From Streptomyces albus subsp. albus (GTDB lineage Bacteria; Actinomycetota; Actinomycetes; Streptomycetales; Streptomycetaceae), in the NCBI RefSeq assembly GCF_000725885.1, contig NZ_JODR01000022.1, positions 1 to 64,000 of the forward strand: a stretch of DNA of 64,000 nucleotides. Direction: 5' to 3'. Of this stretch, positions 24,818 through 33,718 are shown one piece after another; the stretch's first letter is position 1, and every line of letters starts with the position of its first letter. Position numbers and translations under genes: made by a program. The notes under the pieces were generated by a model that saw only the letters and a program-made list of their open reading frames with translations, ran no database searches and was not told the origin of the DNA.

Positions 24818-26074
24818 ATGGGCGTATGGCGGCGGTTGCTGCTGGCGGTGGTGTGCGGTGTCGCTGTGGCGGGCGTCTACGCCGCACAGCCGGTGCTGGA
24901 ACCGATGGGACGGGACCTCGGCATCCCGGCGGGGCTCACCGGCTGGATCGTCGCGGCCGGACAGTTCGGTTATCTGGTAGGGCTGGTGCTGCTGGTGCCG
25001 CTCGGTGACGTGGTGGCCGACCGGCGCCGGCTCATCGCCGGGCACCTGGCGGTCACCGCGGTGGGCGCGACCGTGACGGCCTGCGCGCCAGGAGCATGGA
25101 CGGCGCTCGCGGGGCTCACGGTGGCCGGGCTGTTCGCCGTCGTGGTGCAGACCGCGGTGGCCTACGCAGCGACCGTCTCGCAACCCGCCGAACGCGGGCG
25201 GAACATCGGCGTGGTGACCTCGGGTGTCGTGGTCGGCATCCTGGGCGCGCGGGTCGTCACCGGCACCCTCGCGGACGTGTGGGGCTGGCGGAGCGTCTAT
25301 GCCGTGCTCGCGGCGCTGTCACTCGGACTGGCGGCCCTCGTCCTGACCGCACTGCCGTCGGAGGGGCGCCCGGGCGGGCCCGCGAAGTACGGGCAGGTCC
25401 TCGTCTCCCTCGCCGGACTGTTCGGGCAGCGCCTCTTCCTGTCGCGCGGGCTGATCGCCTTCTTCCTGTTCGCCTCGTTCGGCAGCCTGTGGAGCGGACT
25501 CTCCCTGCCGTTGGCGGACACACCGTGGCGGCTGAGCGAGAGCGGCATCGGACTGTTCGGCCTCGTCGGTCTCGCCGGCGCACTGGGTGCGGCACGCGCG
25601 GGCCGGTGGGCCGACGCGGGCCGCGCGGTCCCCGTCACCGGTCTCGCCCTCACCCTGCTCGTCCTCTCCTGGGCGGCGATCGCACAGCTGCCATGGACGC
25701 TGTGGCTCCTCGTCGTGGGCATCGTGGCGCTCGACTTCGCCGTCCAGGCCGTCCATGTGAGCAACCAGCACCAGCTCACCGCCGCTTATGCGGACCGCAC
25801 CAGCAGCGTCATCGGCGGCTACATGGTCTTCTACTCCCTCGGCTCCGCCCTCGGCGCGGCCACGACGACCGCCGCCTGCACCGCGTACGGCTGGGCGGGC
25901 TCCAGCATCCTGGGAGCCGCGTTCGCCGTCTGCGCGCTGGCCGTCTGGGCGGCGAGCAGGCGCGTCCCCCTCCACGGAGCGCACGCGGAGGCGGCCGGAA
26001 GGGCGGAGGCCGGCGCCCGGGAGGAAACCCCGCGGCTCGCCCGTCGGCCGCAGCCCGAAGGCCGGTGCACGTAG
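24818..26074 (+). CDS. MFS transporter
   Basis: 418-residue multipass transporter (about twelve helices) from ATG 24818, chosen because a GGGGG lies about 10 bases upstream and the first helix begins immediately (RRLLLAVVCGVAVAGVYAAQ). The helix 2-3 loop reads LLVPLGDVVADRRRLIAG, a good MFS signature. The C-terminal tail is Ala/Arg-rich and cytoplasmic. It resembles efflux permeases of the arabinose-polyol family. Divergent HxlR control suggests induction by an electrophile or drug; the substrate is unknown. Confidence 0.88.
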   Translation: MGVWRRLLLAVVCGVAVAGVYAAQPVLEPMGRDLGIPAGLTGWIVAAGQFGYLVGLVLLVPLGDVVADRRRLIAGHLAVTAVGATVTACAPGAWTALAGLTVAGLFAVVVQTAVAYAATVSQPAERGRNIGVVTSGVVVGILGARVVTGTLADVWGWRSVYAVLAALSLGLAALVLTALPSEGRPGGPAKYGQVLVSLAGLFGQRLFLSRGLIAFFLFASFGSLWSGLSLPLADTPWRLSESGIGLFGLVGLAGALGAARAGRWADAGRAVPVTGLALTLLVLSWAAIAQLPWTLWLLVVGIVALDFAVQAVHVSNQHQLTAAYADRTSSVIGGYMVFYSLGSALGAATTTAACTAYGWAGSSILGAAFAVCALAVWAASRRVPLHGAHAEAAGRAEAGAREETPRLARRPQPEGRCT

Positions 26075-26285
26075 CCCTCCGGCCGCGGTTTGCCGCGACC
26101 GTGTGGGTGGGCAGGGTGCCAGGCGGAGACAGGTCCCGCTGCTGCCGGCCGGGAGAGGGTCGGGCCAAAGCGTGCGGGGCCGCGCGGACCGACGGCTCCC
26201 GCGCGGGCCGGCGGGCGGACACGACGGGGGCTCGTCGGTGGGGGAGTTGGCATCAGCGGAAACGGAACGACAGGACGGCCACACG

Positions 26286-26942
26286 ATGGGCCGGCCGGCA
26301 CCCGCGGTGCTGCCCCCGCCGCTGCGCGCCCGGTGCGGGCTGATCGCGGCCCTCGCCACGCTGACGGTCGTCGTGCTCGGGAGCCTGTACGCCGGCCACA
26401 GCCGGCCCGGCCCGGTGGACGCATGGCTCCAGCCGGCGGTGGACGGGGCGCCGTCGCCGTGGCGGGTCACCGCCTCGGCCATCGACTTTCTGGGGGAGCC
26501 CGTCGGGGCGGCGCTGCTGGCCGGGGTCGCCGTGACCGGCTGCCTGCTGCTTCGGCGGCCTCGCGCCGCGGTGTTCGCCGTCGCGGGGACGGGAGCGGCC
26601 GTGGTGGCGACGACGCTGCTCAAGCCCGTGGTGGGGCGCACCATCCACGGCGACGGCAACCTGTCCTATCCCAGTGGGCACACCGCCTTCCTCACCGCGC
26701 TCGCCCTCGTGGTGGCGCTGTCGGTGACCGGCCGGCACCGCCTCGGCAGGACGGCCGGTACCGTGCTCGTGCTCGCGGCGGCGCTGGTGGCCGGGGCCGC
26801 CATGGGGTGGGCCCAGGTCGCGCTGGGGGCGCACTATCCGACGGATGTCCTCGGCGGCTGGTGCACCGCTCTGGCGGTGACTCCCGCGACCGGATGGCTG
26901 GTCGACAAGGCGGCCGACGCCCGCCGTCGGCACTCCACTTGA
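26286..26942 (+). CDS. PAP2-superfamily membrane phosphatase
   Basis: 218 residues with about six membrane helices. Phosphatase motif 1 is KPVVGRTIHG and motif 2 is YPSGHTAF. Motif 3, normally SRx5Hx3D, reads AQVALGAHYPTD: the His and Asp remain but Ser-Arg is replaced by Ala-Gln. The family dephosphorylates lipid phosphates such as undecaprenyl pyrophosphate or phosphatidate. ATG 26286 is the likely start, though an upstream in-frame GTG exists. It converges on the polysaccharide operon with a 7-base gap. Recycling of the lipid carrier is a possible but unproven link. Confidence 0.85.
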   Translation: MGRPAPAVLPPPLRARCGLIAALATLTVVVLGSLYAGHSRPGPVDAWLQPAVDGAPSPWRVTASAIDFLGEPVGAALLAGVAVTGCLLLRRPRAAVFAVAGTGAAVVATTLLKPVVGRTIHGDGNLSYPSGHTAFLTALALVVALSVTGRHRLGRTAGTVLVLAAALVAGAAMGWAQVALGAHYPTDVLGGWCTALAVTPATGWLVDKAADARRRHST

Positions 26943-26949
26943 CGCGGCA

Positions 26950-28344
26950 TCAGGCCCGTCGCCGGAAGACGGGTTTCACCGGCCGTCCGCCCAGCCAGGG
27001 GGTGGGGTCGGCGGCGTCCAGCGCCTTCCGGTACACCGCGCACGCCCCGGCCACCGTCTCGACGGTGCGCTCGATGTCGGTGTCGTCCAGCGCGCTGCTC
27101 ACCACGAACGACGGGGCCAGCACCCCGCCCGCCAGGAGCCGGCGCAGGAACAGGGTGCGGTACTCCTGCGACGGCCGCCCGTTCTCGTCGAGGGTGGCGA
27201 AGACCAGATTGCTGGCCCGGCCCCGGACGAGGAGATGGTCGCCGACGCCCATGCCGGCCGCGGCCTCGCGGACACCGGCGGCCAGCCGCTCGCCGAGCGC
27301 GTGCAGCCGCGCGGTGATGCCCTCCTCGACATAGGTGGTGAGCACGGCCATGGCGGCGGCCAGCGCATGGGTCTCCGCACCGTGCGTCGTGGACAGCAGG
27401 AAGACCCGGTCGTGTGAATGGCGCAGCCCGCCCCGCTCCATGAGGGCGCGGCGCCCGGCCAGCGCGGAGACGGCGAACCCGTTGCCCAGGGCCTTGCCGA
27501 ACGTGGACAGGTCGGGGACGACGCCGTACAGCCCCTGGGCGCCCGCCTCCGACCAGCGCAAGCCCGTGATCATCTCGTCGAAGACCAGTACGCAGCCGTG
27601 CCGGTCGGCCAGCTCACGCAGACCGGCGAGGTACGCGGCAGTGGGGTCCTCGGTGCCCGGACGGCCGGGTGAGCCGGGGAACGGCTGGGCGTGGGCGGCG
27701 GGTTCGAGGATGAGGCAGGCGATCTCGCCCTGGTACCGGGAGAGCAGCTCGTCGGTCGCGGCCAGGTCCCCGTAGGGGAAGGACACGGTGAGCTCGGTGG
27801 TCGCCGCAGGAATGCCGGCGGACATCGGCGTGGTGCCGATGAACCAGTCGTCGACGGAGAAGAACGGATGGTCCTCGCAGACGGCCACCCGAGGGCGCCC
27901 GGTCACAGCCCGCGCGAGACGCACCGCGGCGGTGGTGACGTCGGAGCCGTTCTTGGCGAACTTCACCATCTCGGCGGTCGGTACGGTGGCCAGGAAGCGT
28001 TCCGCGGCCTCGACCTCCACGATGGACGGGCGGACGAAGTTGCTGCCCCGGTCGAGCTGCCGGCGCACCGCCTCCGTCACCCGGGGGTGGGCATGGCCGA
28101 GACTGACCGAGCGGAGGCCGGAGCCGTACTCGATGTAGCGGTTGCCGTCGATGTCCCACACATGGGCACCGCGCCCGTGGCTGATGACCGGGGCCAGATT
28201 CTCCGGGTACTGGTCGTCGCCCTTGGCGTAGGTGTGCGCGCCTCCCGGGATCAGGGAGTGCAGCCGTTCGTTCGCCTGCTGCGACCGGGGCAGGGGGAAC
28301 TCGCCGGGCGTTTTGGTGGCTTCGGTGTCCAACGCCGACCTCAC
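26950..28344 (-). CDS. Class III aminotransferase, glutamate-1-semialdehyde aminomutase-like
   Basis: 464 residues, PLP-dependent fold type I. The cofactor Asp is in LVFDEMITGLRW and the PLP-lysine in STFGKALGNGF. The N-terminal LIPGGAHTYAKGDDQYPENL is the form found in sugar- and secondary-metabolite-type GSAM relatives. GTG 28344 overlaps the preceding stop. As the last gene of the polysaccharide operon it more likely aminates a keto-sugar or side-chain precursor than makes aminolevulinate; this is inference. Confidence 0.85.
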   Translation of the reverse strand: MRSALDTEATKTPGEFPLPRSQQANERLHSLIPGGAHTYAKGDDQYPENLAPVISHGRGAHVWDIDGNRYIEYGSGLRSVSLGHAHPRVTEAVRRQLDRGSNFVRPSIVEVEAAERFLATVPTAEMVKFAKNGSDVTTAAVRLARAVTGRPRVAVCEDHPFFSVDDWFIGTTPMSAGIPAATTELTVSFPYGDLAATDELLSRYQGEIACLILEPAAHAQPFPGSPGRPGTEDPTAAYLAGLRELADRHGCVLVFDEMITGLRWSEAGAQGLYGVVPDLSTFGKALGNGFAVSALAGRRALMERGGLRHSHDRVFLLSTTHGAETHALAAAMAVLTTYVEEGITARLHALGERLAAGVREAAAGMGVGDHLLVRGRASNLVFATLDENGRPSQEYRTLFLRRLLAGGVLAPSFVVSSALDDTDIERTVETVAGACAVYRKALDAADPTPWLGGRPVKPVFRRRA

Positions 28345-28892
28345 TTCTCCGTGTGCTTCAGGACCTCGGCGAGGCGCGGCGCCTCCCGGTCCCGCTGGGA
28401 CATCGAGGTGACCGGCAGCGGCCAGGGGACGGCCAGCTCCGGGTCGTCGAAGGCGATCGTCACGTCCTCGGCCGGATCGTGCGGGCGGTCGATCCGGTAG
28501 GAGGTGTCGGCGGTCTCGGTCAACGCCTGGAAACCGTGCGCGCAGCCCGCGGGGATGTACAAGGTCGCCTGCGTCTCGCCGGACAGTTCGAAGAAGGCCC
28601 GGTTGCGGTAGTTCGGCGAGTGGGGGCGCAGGTCCACGACGACGTCGAAGATCCTGCCGTGGGAGCACCGCACCAGCTTGGCCTCGCCGGCTCCGGAGCG
28701 CAGATGCAGCCCGCGCAGCACGCCCCGCACCGAGCGGGACACGCTGTCCTGGACGAAAGCCTCCGGGGCGAGGCCCACCGAGCGGAGTACGTCGGCGTCG
28801 AGAGTACGGCAGAAGAAGCCGCGTTCGTCGGCGTGCGGCGTCGGCTCGAACAGGTAGGCACCGTCGATTTCGGGCACTGGGGTCGCCTTCAT
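28341..28892 (-). CDS. dTDP-4-dehydrorhamnose 3,5-epimerase-like protein
   Basis: 183 residues, the size and cupin-like fold of RmlC. The catalytic His is in LRGLHLRSG, where RmlC normally has RGLHYQ. DVVVDLRPHSPNYRNR and YIPAGCAHGFQALTE are conserved. It may epimerise a keto-sugar nucleotide, probably the CDP-linked sugar made by this operon rather than dTDP-rhamnose, since no rmlA, rmlB or rmlD is present. The ATG at 28892 overlaps the pyruvyltransferase stop. Confidence 0.85.
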   Translation of the reverse strand: MKATPVPEIDGAYLFEPTPHADERGFFCRTLDADVLRSVGLAPEAFVQDSVSRSVRGVLRGLHLRSGAGEAKLVRCSHGRIFDVVVDLRPHSPNYRNRAFFELSGETQATLYIPAGCAHGFQALTETADTSYRIDRPHDPAEDVTIAFDDPELAVPWPLPVTSMSQRDREAPRLAEVLKHTEK

Positions 28893-30148
28893 GAAACCTC
28901 CTGCTGAGCATGGGTGTGGTCGGCCGCCGGGACCGCAGGGGCCGCCGGGTCCGCCGGGAACAGGATCGCGTTCAGTGCGGAGAACTGCTCCTCCAGGCGC
29001 CGGGCGGCGGCCAGGTTCCGTTCGGCGAGGGTCCGCCGCAGCTGCGCCGACCGCTGCTCCAACTCCTGGAACTGCTCCAGCAGCCGCCCGGCGTCGATGT
29101 CGCGGGCCGGATGGCAGTAGGCGCCCAGCCCCATCCGTTCCATGAGCGCGTCGCTCTTGACCGCGTAGCTGAGGGCGAGCGTCGGTGTGCCGGCCTTCAG
29201 TGCGCAGACCAGATTGTGGTAACGGGTCGCCACCACGGCCTCGGCAGCCGCCGTCTCCCGCATCAGATCGGCCAGCGAGCCCGCCTCGGCCGATGTGACC
29301 AGCGGCGAGTCCACCGCGTCGCGGATCGCGGTGACCACCGGCTGGTCGACCGCGTCGCCGGTGAGCAGCCGCACCGGTCTGCCCGCCTCGGTCAGCGCGC
29401 GGACGAAGCGGATCGTCCCCTCCAGATAGCGACGGTGGATCTCCTCGGCACGTGGGCGGTCGTCGTCGCTGCCGTGGAAGGCCATCACGCCGACGCAGAC
29501 CGGTCCCGGCCGGGCAGGGGACGCACTCACCGGTGGCGTAGGCAGGGCGAAGGCGAGGTCCGGATAGATCTCGTCGCGCGCCGTCTCCACGCCCATGGCC
29601 CGCATCGCGTCGCGGGACGGGGCGTCCCGGTACGACCGGTACGCGGCCAGCCGCGCAGACCAGCGCACCAGGGCGCGGGTGAGCCGGTTGCCGATCGCGG
29701 ACGCGCCGACACCGACCAGCGCGACCCGGGTGCCGAAGAGCCGGCCGGCCGCACACAGCAGGAACAGCGCGTAGGGGAAACCCCACGGCCGCAGCGGCAG
29801 CGTGGCCTCCAGCACGCCCATGCCCGGCACGATCACCACATCGTGCCGGCGCACCCAGACGGCGGTACGGACGGCGTCGACGAGTTTGCCCAGGCCCTTG
29901 CCCGCGACGGCGCCCGCACGTGACGCGGTCCGGTACTCCCCGCGGTACCAGTGCAGGCGCGCCGCGGGGATGCCGTACCGGGCCGTGACGGTCTCGGGCC
30001 CACCGCACAGCGCGTCCACGACCGCCCCGGGGTGCTCGGCGCGCAGATAACCGAGCACCGCCTCCAGCGATCCGTCGTTGCCGAGGTTGCCGGAGCCGAG
30101 CAGGCCGAACACCCCCACACGCGGGGGTCTCCCGGCCGCGGAGGTCAT
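28889..30148 (-). CDS. Polysaccharide pyruvyl transferase family protein
   Basis: 419 residues of the CsaB/PS_pyruv_trans family, which add ketal-linked pyruvate from PEP to sugars. Visible elements are VGVFGLLGSGNLGNDGSLEA at the N-terminus and the C-terminal VATRYHNLVCALKAGTPTLA, with the catalytic His/Arg region RYHN. A C-terminal helix rich in Glu, Gln and Arg (about 365-400) may be a coiled coil. It overlaps neighbours at both ends by four bases. Pyruvylation would add negative charge to the polymer. Confidence 0.88.
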   Translation of the reverse strand: MTSAAGRPPRVGVFGLLGSGNLGNDGSLEAVLGYLRAEHPGAVVDALCGGPETVTARYGIPAARLHWYRGEYRTASRAGAVAGKGLGKLVDAVRTAVWVRRHDVVIVPGMGVLEATLPLRPWGFPYALFLLCAAGRLFGTRVALVGVGASAIGNRLTRALVRWSARLAAYRSYRDAPSRDAMRAMGVETARDEIYPDLAFALPTPPVSASPARPGPVCVGVMAFHGSDDDRPRAEEIHRRYLEGTIRFVRALTEAGRPVRLLTGDAVDQPVVTAIRDAVDSPLVTSAEAGSLADLMRETAAAEAVVATRYHNLVCALKAGTPTLALSYAVKSDALMERMGLGAYCHPARDIDAGRLLEQFQELEQRSAQLRRTLAERNLAAARRLEEQFSALNAILFPADPAAPAVPAADHTHAQQEVS

Positions 30149-31092
30149 GCCCGCCTCCCCTCACGGCCGGCGACCAGGGCGTCGACGGAGACGGAGAGCC
30201 GGCCCGGATCGACCGGGGTGCGGTCCTCGACGCGCTCGCCGGCGCCCGGCCGGGCGCGGCTGGCCAGCCACGCGCCCAGATGGCGGTAGCACGCGCGCCG
30301 GTCGGCCGGCGACAGCGGGGCCCGCCGGATCGCGGCGACGAAGCCCCAGACGTACTCGGCGAGCAGCCGGGGCGTCGGATGCAGCGGGCCCGCCCGGCGC
30401 GGGTCCAGGTTGACGCACCGTGAGCGCTTGGAGGGATTGGCCCGCTCGGCACGGGTGGGGTGGTCGCGGCGGAAGTACAGCAGCTCCGGCACCTGGTGGA
30501 AGGGCCCGTGCAGCACGATCTCGGCGACGAAGGTGCGATCCGCGTGGTGATAGCTGTCGTGCGGCTTCACCCGGCGCAGCACATCGGCCCGCATCACCCC
30601 GTAGAAGTCGTCGCCGCCGGGCTCGAACAGCAGGCTGCGGAAGCGCTCCGGGGCGTGCGGCGAGTCGGTGGCGAGCCCGTACGCGTACGGCACCTTCACC
30701 CGGCCGTCGCCGTCGATGACCGCCTGGCCGCTGTGCGCCAGGATCACCCCGGGGCGTTCGTCCAGTGCCTCCACGCAGCGCTTCAGCAGGTCCCGGGCGT
30801 ACAGGTCGTCGTGCGAGGCCCACTTGAACAGCTCGCCGCGGCACTGGGTGAACACGTAGTTGTGGTTCGGTGCGGCCCCGATGTTGCGGGGCAGCCTCAG
30901 ATACCGGATGCGGGAATCGCGCGCCGCGTACCGGCGGCAGATGTCCTGGGTCCCGTCGGTCGAGGCGTTGTCGGAGACGACGAGCTCGAAGTCCTCGTAG
31001 GTCTGGCCGAGCAGCGCTTCGAGCGCCTCGGCCAGATACTCCTCGCCGTTGTGGACGGGCAGGCCGATGCTCAGCCGGGGAAGGGCGGTCAT
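30145..31092 (-). CDS. Glycosyltransferase family 2
   Basis: 315 residues, GT-A fold. The N-terminal LSIGLPVHNGEEYLAEALEA and VVSDNASTDGTQDI are the standard nucleotide-binding motifs. ELFKWASHDDLY carries the acidic pair for metal binding. No membrane segment, so it probably works on the cytoplasmic face on the lipid-linked repeat unit. It overlaps the flippase stop (ATGA). Donor and acceptor sugars are not predictable. Confidence 0.9.
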   Translation of the reverse strand: MTALPRLSIGLPVHNGEEYLAEALEALLGQTYEDFELVVSDNASTDGTQDICRRYAARDSRIRYLRLPRNIGAAPNHNYVFTQCRGELFKWASHDDLYARDLLKRCVEALDERPGVILAHSGQAVIDGDGRVKVPYAYGLATDSPHAPERFRSLLFEPGGDDFYGVMRADVLRRVKPHDSYHHADRTFVAEIVLHGPFHQVPELLYFRRDHPTRAERANPSKRSRCVNLDPRRAGPLHPTPRLLAEYVWGFVAAIRRAPLSPADRRACYRHLGAWLASRARPGAGERVEDRTPVDPGRLSVSVDALVAGREGRRA

Positions 31093-32408
31093 GGTGTCCT
31101 CACTTCACGGATGGTCTCGTGCTCGTTCTCGCGCAATGCGAACCGCAGTTGCAGCCACCACACGGCCGAGCCGCAGAGGGTCGCGGCGGCGACGCCCCAG
31201 GCCGAGCCGGCGGTGCCGGCCACGGCCGCCCCGCCCAGTCCGCCGCCGACGTAGCAGGCCGAGGCGAACAGCTGACTGCGCAGGCTGCGCCGGGCCGCGC
31301 CGAGTGCGCGCAGCCCGGCCGCCGCGCCGGAGCCCAGTCCGGCGCCCGCGACGCCGAGCGTGACCGGCACGACCAGCGCCGAGGCGGAGTGCCACACGCC
31401 GCCGAGCACCAGCTCGCCGAGCCGGTCCGGCATCAGCAGCAGCGCCCCGCCCCACAGCAGTGCTGCGGCGGCCTGGCCGCCGCCGAGCAGGACGCAGAAC
31501 CTGCCCAGCCGGTGCGGGGCGCGCCGCAGCACGCGGGCCGCCTCCGCGACGGTGACCAGCGACAGCCCCATCAGCAGGGCCAGGAACGGGCCGAGCAGGA
31601 GCTCGGCACCCCGGATCACGCCCACCGCGCTGACCCCGACGATCGCGCCCAGCCCGTACGCCCGCAGCTGACTGGCACCGCTGTTGCTGACGTTCTCGAC
31701 CAGATAACGGGAGCCCAGGTCGCGGTGCTCGCGCAGCCAGGCACGCGCTCCGCCCGGCCGGGGCCGGATCCCGGACTGGAAACAGCCGTACACCGCGGCC
31801 ACCGCGGCGGACGCGCCCCAGGCGAGCACGAAAGCGGCCACGGTGCCCAACCGTGCCGCCACCAGCATGGCCGGGACGAGCGCGACGCCGCACACCAGGT
31901 CGTTGACGAACGCCTTCCGCCCGGTGCCGGCGGCGAAGAACGCGAACCGCCAGGCGTCCTGCACCAGCAGCGCCGGCAGCACCACACCGAGGCAGACGAA
32001 CGCGGGCCCCACCCGGCCGCCGACCGCCGGCCCGACGGCCAGGCACCCGGCGCCCAGGGCGGCACCGACGCCGAGCGCGGTCCCCGAGGAGCGGGTCACC
32101 GCCGTGCGCCAGGAGGCGGCCGGCACGCCGCTGAAGCGCACCATGAGCGGATCGGTGGCCAGCCCGCGGGAGACGTTGAGCACCACGCCGTAGGTCACCC
32201 AGGCCAGGCTGAAGGCGCCGAACGCGGCCAGCCCCAGCGAACGGGCCACGTAGATGCCCACCGCGAAGTTGGTCATGCTGGAGGCCGCCTGGTCGGCCAG
32301 CCCCCAGGACAGCCGGCCGAGGACGGCCCGCCTGGCGTGGGGCCGGGCGGCCTCGGCGCGGGCCGCGGGGGCCGCCGGTTCGTCCCTCCCGGTGCTCATC
32401 GGTGTCAT
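31089..32408 (-). CDS. Wzx-type polysaccharide flippase-like membrane protein
   Basis: 439 residues with about twelve membrane segments and an N-terminal Arg-rich tail. GRLSWGLADQAASSMTNFAV matches the MATE/Wzx first helix of O-antigen flippases. It probably exports undecaprenyl-linked repeat units. ATG 32408 overlaps the DUF4910 stop. The longer frame upstream (to 33665) is only open because of base composition. Together with the polymerase at 38805 and the Wzz-like genes it defines a Wzx/Wzy pathway. Confidence 0.85.
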   Translation of the reverse strand: MTPMSTGRDEPAAPAARAEAARPHARRAVLGRLSWGLADQAASSMTNFAVGIYVARSLGLAAFGAFSLAWVTYGVVLNVSRGLATDPLMVRFSGVPAASWRTAVTRSSGTALGVGAALGAGCLAVGPAVGGRVGPAFVCLGVVLPALLVQDAWRFAFFAAGTGRKAFVNDLVCGVALVPAMLVAARLGTVAAFVLAWGASAAVAAVYGCFQSGIRPRPGGARAWLREHRDLGSRYLVENVSNSGASQLRAYGLGAIVGVSAVGVIRGAELLLGPFLALLMGLSLVTVAEAARVLRRAPHRLGRFCVLLGGGQAAAALLWGGALLLMPDRLGELVLGGVWHSASALVVPVTLGVAGAGLGSGAAAGLRALGAARRSLRSQLFASACYVGGGLGGAAVAGTAGSAWGVAAATLCGSAVWWLQLRFALRENEHETIREVRTP

Positions 32409-33718
32409 ACCTTGATCAGTCCGGCGTCGTGCAGCGCGTCGGCCGCGTCGGCGACGGTGCCGAACGGCAGCCCGGACCGTTCGGCGACATCCAGCAGACT
32501 GTGCCCGCCGTCGGAGAGGTTGAGCACCCAGAGCATGGCCATCTGGGCCTGCTTGGTGTCGCTGCGGCCACCGAGCGCGTCGTACAGTCCGCGCCGTCCC
32601 AGCTGCGGTTCGCCGTAGGGGCTGAGGTTGAGGTAGCGCCGGTTGCGGTCCAGCACGGCGAACGCCTCGCGGCACACGGCGAGCGTGTCGGCCATCGCCT
32701 CGGGGGAGACGAAGTCCGGATTGTCCGCCGAGGTGTGGTACTCGGGATACTCGGCGTACGGGGTGCGGCTGAGCGAACCCACGCCCAGATCGAACCCGGG
32801 CGAGCAGAACTGCCGCTCGTCGTAGCCGTACGGGGTGAACTCGGTGACGCGGTGCGGGCGGCCCGAGGCGCCGAGCACATGCCGCATCACCCGGTCGATC
32901 TCCGCGTCGCCGCGCCTGCTGCACTTGTACGTCAGCCGGCCCCGGTCGCCGGCGCAGGCCAGCACCAGCCCGTGCTGGACGCTTCCCCCGGCTCCCGGCC
33001 CCCCTCGGCCGGGCAATGCCCCGGTCACCCGCTCCGCGTTGCGGGCCAGCCAGGTGATCGCCCCGATGGTGCCGGGCGCGAACAGGAACCGGTAGGTGTA
33101 GTACGGCGTCTGCTCGGCCAGTGCGCGGGCCAGGAATGTGGCCACCGCGATGCCGGCCAGATTGTCGTTGGCCAGTGACGGGTGGCAGACGTGGCAGGAG
33201 ACGAGCACCTCGTCGGGGACCTGCCCGGGGACCACGTGCTCGGCGTAGGTGAGGTGCCCGTCGGCGAGCGTGGAGTCGATGCACACCTCGTACATGCCGT
33301 CCGGCAGCGCGTCCAAGGTCTTCTGGGACAGGCAGAACCCCCAGTCCGGCTTGTAGTAGCTGGTGCGGTACGGCACCCAGGCGGGATGGTCCGGCAGGGT
33401 GTGCAGGTGCTTGCGCAGTTCGGCCAGCGGCATGGTCGCCGACACCGGCAGGCTGTAGCCGAGCACGTGCAGACTGGACGCGGCGAAGTCGACGACCCGG
33501 TTGCCGGCCGCGTCGGCGATGTACGCGTCCCGGATGTTCCACTCCTGGGGCACCGTCCAGTCGAGCACCTGCGTCCCCGTCGGCACCTCGTGCACGCGCA
33601 GCGGAAGGTACTCGTCGAGGATCCGCAGCGTGGCGCGCACACCGTCCCCGGTGATGCTCCGGCACAGCGGGTACAGCCGCTCCACCAGCGCGTGCATCTG
33701 CTCCCCGGCCGCGGTCAC
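32405..33718 (-). CDS. DUF4910/DUF2172 aminopeptidase-like protein
   Basis: 437 residues of the family with a zinc-aminopeptidase-like fold. VSCHVCHPSLANDNLAGIA contains the putative metal-binding His and Asp. RTSYYKPDWGFCLS is the DUF2172 motif. A C-terminal winged-helix-like segment follows (LLDVAERSGLPFGTVADA). GTG 33718 overlaps the epimerase stop. Such genes recur in sugar-modification clusters with cytidylyltransferases and C-methyltransferases; a deacylase or amidohydrolase role is guessed, not shown. Cytoplasmic. Confidence 0.82.
   Translation of the reverse strand: MTAAGEQMHALVERLYPLCRSITGDGVRATLRILDEYLPLRVHEVPTGTQVLDWTVPQEWNIRDAYIADAAGNRVVDFAASSLHVLGYSLPVSATMPLAELRKHLHTLPDHPAWVPYRTSYYKPDWGFCLSQKTLDALPDGMYEVCIDSTLADGHLTYAEHVVPGQVPDEVLVSCHVCHPSLANDNLAGIAVATFLARALAEQTPYYTYRFLFAPGTIGAITWLARNAERVTGALPGRGGPGAGGSVQHGLVLACAGDRGRLTYKCSRRGDAEIDRVMRHVLGASGRPHRVTEFTPYGYDERQFCSPGFDLGVGSLSRTPYAEYPEYHTSADNPDFVSPEAMADTLAVCREAFAVLDRNRRYLNLSPYGEPQLGRRGLYDALGGRSDTKQAQMAMLWVLNLSDGGHSLLDVAERSGLPFGTVADAADALHDAGLIKV

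Noticed and set aside
26950..28344. Aminotransferase as a heme-pathway HemL
   Set aside because: The N-terminal region and position at the end of a polysaccharide operon match sugar-cluster GSAM relatives better, and no hem gene is nearby.
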